A stretch of DNA of 26,356 nucleotides from Alphaproteobacteria bacterium (lineage in GTDB: Bacteria; Pseudomonadota; Alphaproteobacteria; Sphingomonadales; Sphingomonadaceae). Under the pieces are notes generated by a model. The model worked only from the letters and a program-made list of their open reading frames with translations, had not been told where the DNA came from and did not search any database. The stretch is taken from NCBI GenBank assembly GCA_018828205.1, contig JAHJWA010000365.1, positions 1-26,356 on the forward strand, given 5' to 3'. The position numbers and the translations under genes were made by a program. This document shows, piece by piece, positions 24,846-26,356 of this stretch. The first letter of the stretch is position 1, and each line of letters starts with the position of its first letter.

Positions 24846-26356
24846 CAGCCGTCTCCAAATCGAGAGCGATCGACGGCGGCGCGGCGGCGCTCGATTGCCT
24901 CGACCTCCCGACGAACTGCAGCTGCGATCGAGTCCGCTTCTGCGCCGGCGGGTACGTTTACTGTGATCTGATATACCGGCGCACCACCGACGCCGCCCAT
25001 CGACCCGCCTCCGCCCGCTGCCAGCGGAGCGCCGGTGCCGAGCGCAGCCGCGCCGGCGACGCCGGCAGCAAGACGCCGCGCGCTGGCCATAGCGGTGGGC
25101 CCGCGGCGATCGATGCCAAGCGCAAGCCCGCCGGCCACGTGGCCGCCCATCTCCATGAAAACGCGGGAGGGTGATTTGATGCCGAGATAGTTCTTGAACT
25201 GGGTGATCCCGTTCCGGGCCATGTTCACCAGCCTGCCGCCAAGCGCCATGGGATCGATCGCGGAGAGCAGGCCGTTCATCATCTGGCGACCGATCGAGCC
25301 CATCCAGTTCGCCGCGCCGCTGAGCAGATCCGTGACGTACGCCCAGCCAGCGGAGAAGCCGGCCCTGATCTTGTCCCAGTTGGAATAGACCGCGTAGGCC
25401 AGGAGGCCGACCGCGACGACGATACCGGCGATCAGCAGCACCATCGGGTTGGCAAGCATCATCATCCCGGCGCGGACAAGACCGCGGGCGAGGAACATGG
25501 CGCCAGAGCGCAGCAGGCCGAAGGCCTTCACCCCGACGGTGGCAGTGGTGCCTGCAATCCCCTTGAACCTGGCCAGGTGGGCGCCGAAGCGACTGATGCC
25601 ATCGACCTTGGCAAAGTATCTGTAGGCCGCGCTCATGGGCCCCAGAAGTCCGCCAAAGGCGATCTGCAGTCCTCCGAGAGCGACCTTGCCAATCGCGACG
25701 GCGGCGAAAAGCTTGAGCAACATGCTGGCAGCCTGCGGGTGCGCGCGGGCCCATCCGGTGATGGCGGTGACGCCGGCCGTCATCATCGTGGTCACCTTGC
25801 GCAGGAACGGCAGCAGTACCGGCGCGGCGCTGAGCACCAGATTGGCGAACGCGACCCCGAGCTGCCGAAGCTGAACCATCTGATCGCGCGACATGCGCTG
25901 ATCGAAAGCCCCGTCTACGGTTCCCTGCGAATCCATCGCCTGCGCCCGAATGTCGCGGAATTCTTCGAGGTTCTGGATCAGCGCGAGAATGCCCATTTGC
26001 GCCTGGCGGTCTTCGAAGGCAAAGCCGAGCTTCTTGTCGTCGCCGCCGGTCGCACGGTCGGTGATCAGCGCGATTGCCTCCAGTGTGCTGTAGCCTTCAT
26101 CGGTCAGCTTCTTCATGGCGCGGGGGAGATCGATCCCGAAGTTCTGCTCGAACTTTTTGATCGTACCCGGTGCGTTGATCTTGGCCAGCAGGTTGGTGAT
26201 GTTGTTGCCGGCCTCGTCGGCGTTACCGGCGGTGTGCATCGCGACCTGCAGCGCGGCGGAAAGATCGGCGACGGCGGGAACACCTCTTTCGCCCAATGCA
26301 GCCATCTGCGCGGTGAGCGAGGGAAAGTGGCGGGCCATGTCGCGGATCTCGAACCC
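24845..26356 (-). CDS. Tail tape measure protein (gpT-like), N-terminal part outside window
   Basis: The open frame continues to the window edge, so at least 503 residues of a longer protein are present. It shows the TP901-type core (LLAKINAPGTIKKFEQNFGIDLP, ALIQNLEEFRDIRAQAM) and several hydrophobic helices typical of tape measures (MVLLIAGIVVAVGLLAYAVYSNWD). It then has GIKSPSRVFMEMGGHVAGGLALGI, a near-universal tape-measure C-terminal motif. It sets tail length and is injected during infection. In P2 the genes upstream are E', E, FII and FI, so the tube and sheath genes should lie just right of this window. Confidence 0.93.
   Translation of the reverse strand, partial: GFEIRDMARHFPSLTAQMAALGERGVPAVADLSAALQVAMHTAGNADEAGNNITNLLAKINAPGTIKKFEQNFGIDLPRAMKKLTDEGYSTLEAIALITDRATGGDDKKLGFAFEDRQAQMGILALIQNLEEFRDIRAQAMDSQGTVDGAFDQRMSRDQMVQLRQLGVAFANLVLSAAPVLLPFLRKVTTMMTAGVTAITGWARAHPQAASMLLKLFAAVAIGKVALGGLQIAFGGLLGPMSAAYRYFAKVDGISRFGAHLARFKGIAGTTATVGVKAFGLLRSGAMFLARGLVRAGMMMLANPMVLLIAGIVVAVGLLAYAVYSNWDKIRAGFSAGWAYVTDLLSGAANWMGSIGRQMMNGLLSAIDPMALGGRLVNMARNGITQFKNYLGIKSPSRVFMEMGGHVAGGLALGIDRRGPTAMASARRLAAGVAGAAALGTGAPLAAGGGGSMGGVGGAPVYQITVNVPAGAEADSIAAAVRREVEAIERRRAAVDRSRFGDG

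Noticed and set aside
24471..25754. 427-aa version of gpU
   Set aside because: The first ~300 residues are a shadow of the tape measure gene; gpU family length and a TGATG overlap fix the start at 24845.
10711..26356. Mu-like transposable phage
   Set aside because: ParB and GapR-type genes occur in some Mu-like phages, but no MuA/MuB-like transposase is present in the visible part and the tail genes are P2-type.

Overview
The window looks like a chromosome segment from an alphaproteobacterium, most likely Sphingomonadales and probably Erythrobacteraceae. This rests on the high G+C content, the codon usage, the addB-addA-trxA and argJ/secA housekeeping genes, and a GapR (DUF2312) homologue. 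Genus assignment is inference because there is no rRNA gene in the window.

Left part (1-10710) is ordinary chromosome. It holds the 3' end of addB, then addA (ATGA overlap) and trxA on the + strand. An inositol-monophosphatase-family gene and argJ form a two-gene unit on the - strand; the phosphatase starts with a GTG that overlaps the argJ stop. A small secreted protein, secA and a TSUP-family permease follow on the + strand.

Right part (about 10711-26356) is a P2-like prophage that runs off the right edge. Tail genes occur in two blocks on the - strand. The left block is tail spike, gpV, gpW and a broken 5' fragment of the tail sheath gene (FI) abutting the TSUP gene. The right block is tape measure (gpT, cut by the window edge), gpU, a Cys-rich small protein and late-control gpD. 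Between the blocks lies the control and early region. A S24-type repressor (+) faces a YdaS/Cro-like regulator (-) across a putative operator. An Ogr-type zinc-finger late activator is followed by an intrinsic terminator. A compact overlapping gene train then runs - : a small protein, two single-TM proteins, ParB-like, ASCH-like, GapR-like, three microproteins of 46-57 aa that are missed by a 60-aa cutoff, and AlpA. Downstream of the repressor on the + strand sit a DUF2939 protein and two AT-richer uncharacterised genes, which look like cargo.

No integrase, transposase, terminase, capsid, portal, lysis, gpJ or gpI gene is visible. The sheath fragment at the left boundary should have its missing 3' part on the right flank if the prophage is circularly permuted, or nowhere if the element is a deletion remnant or a tail-only (tailocin-like) element. 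The most unusual findings are three copies of a hairpin element with compensatory stem changes, the phage-borne GapR, the microprotein train, and the two-gene cargo next to the repressor.
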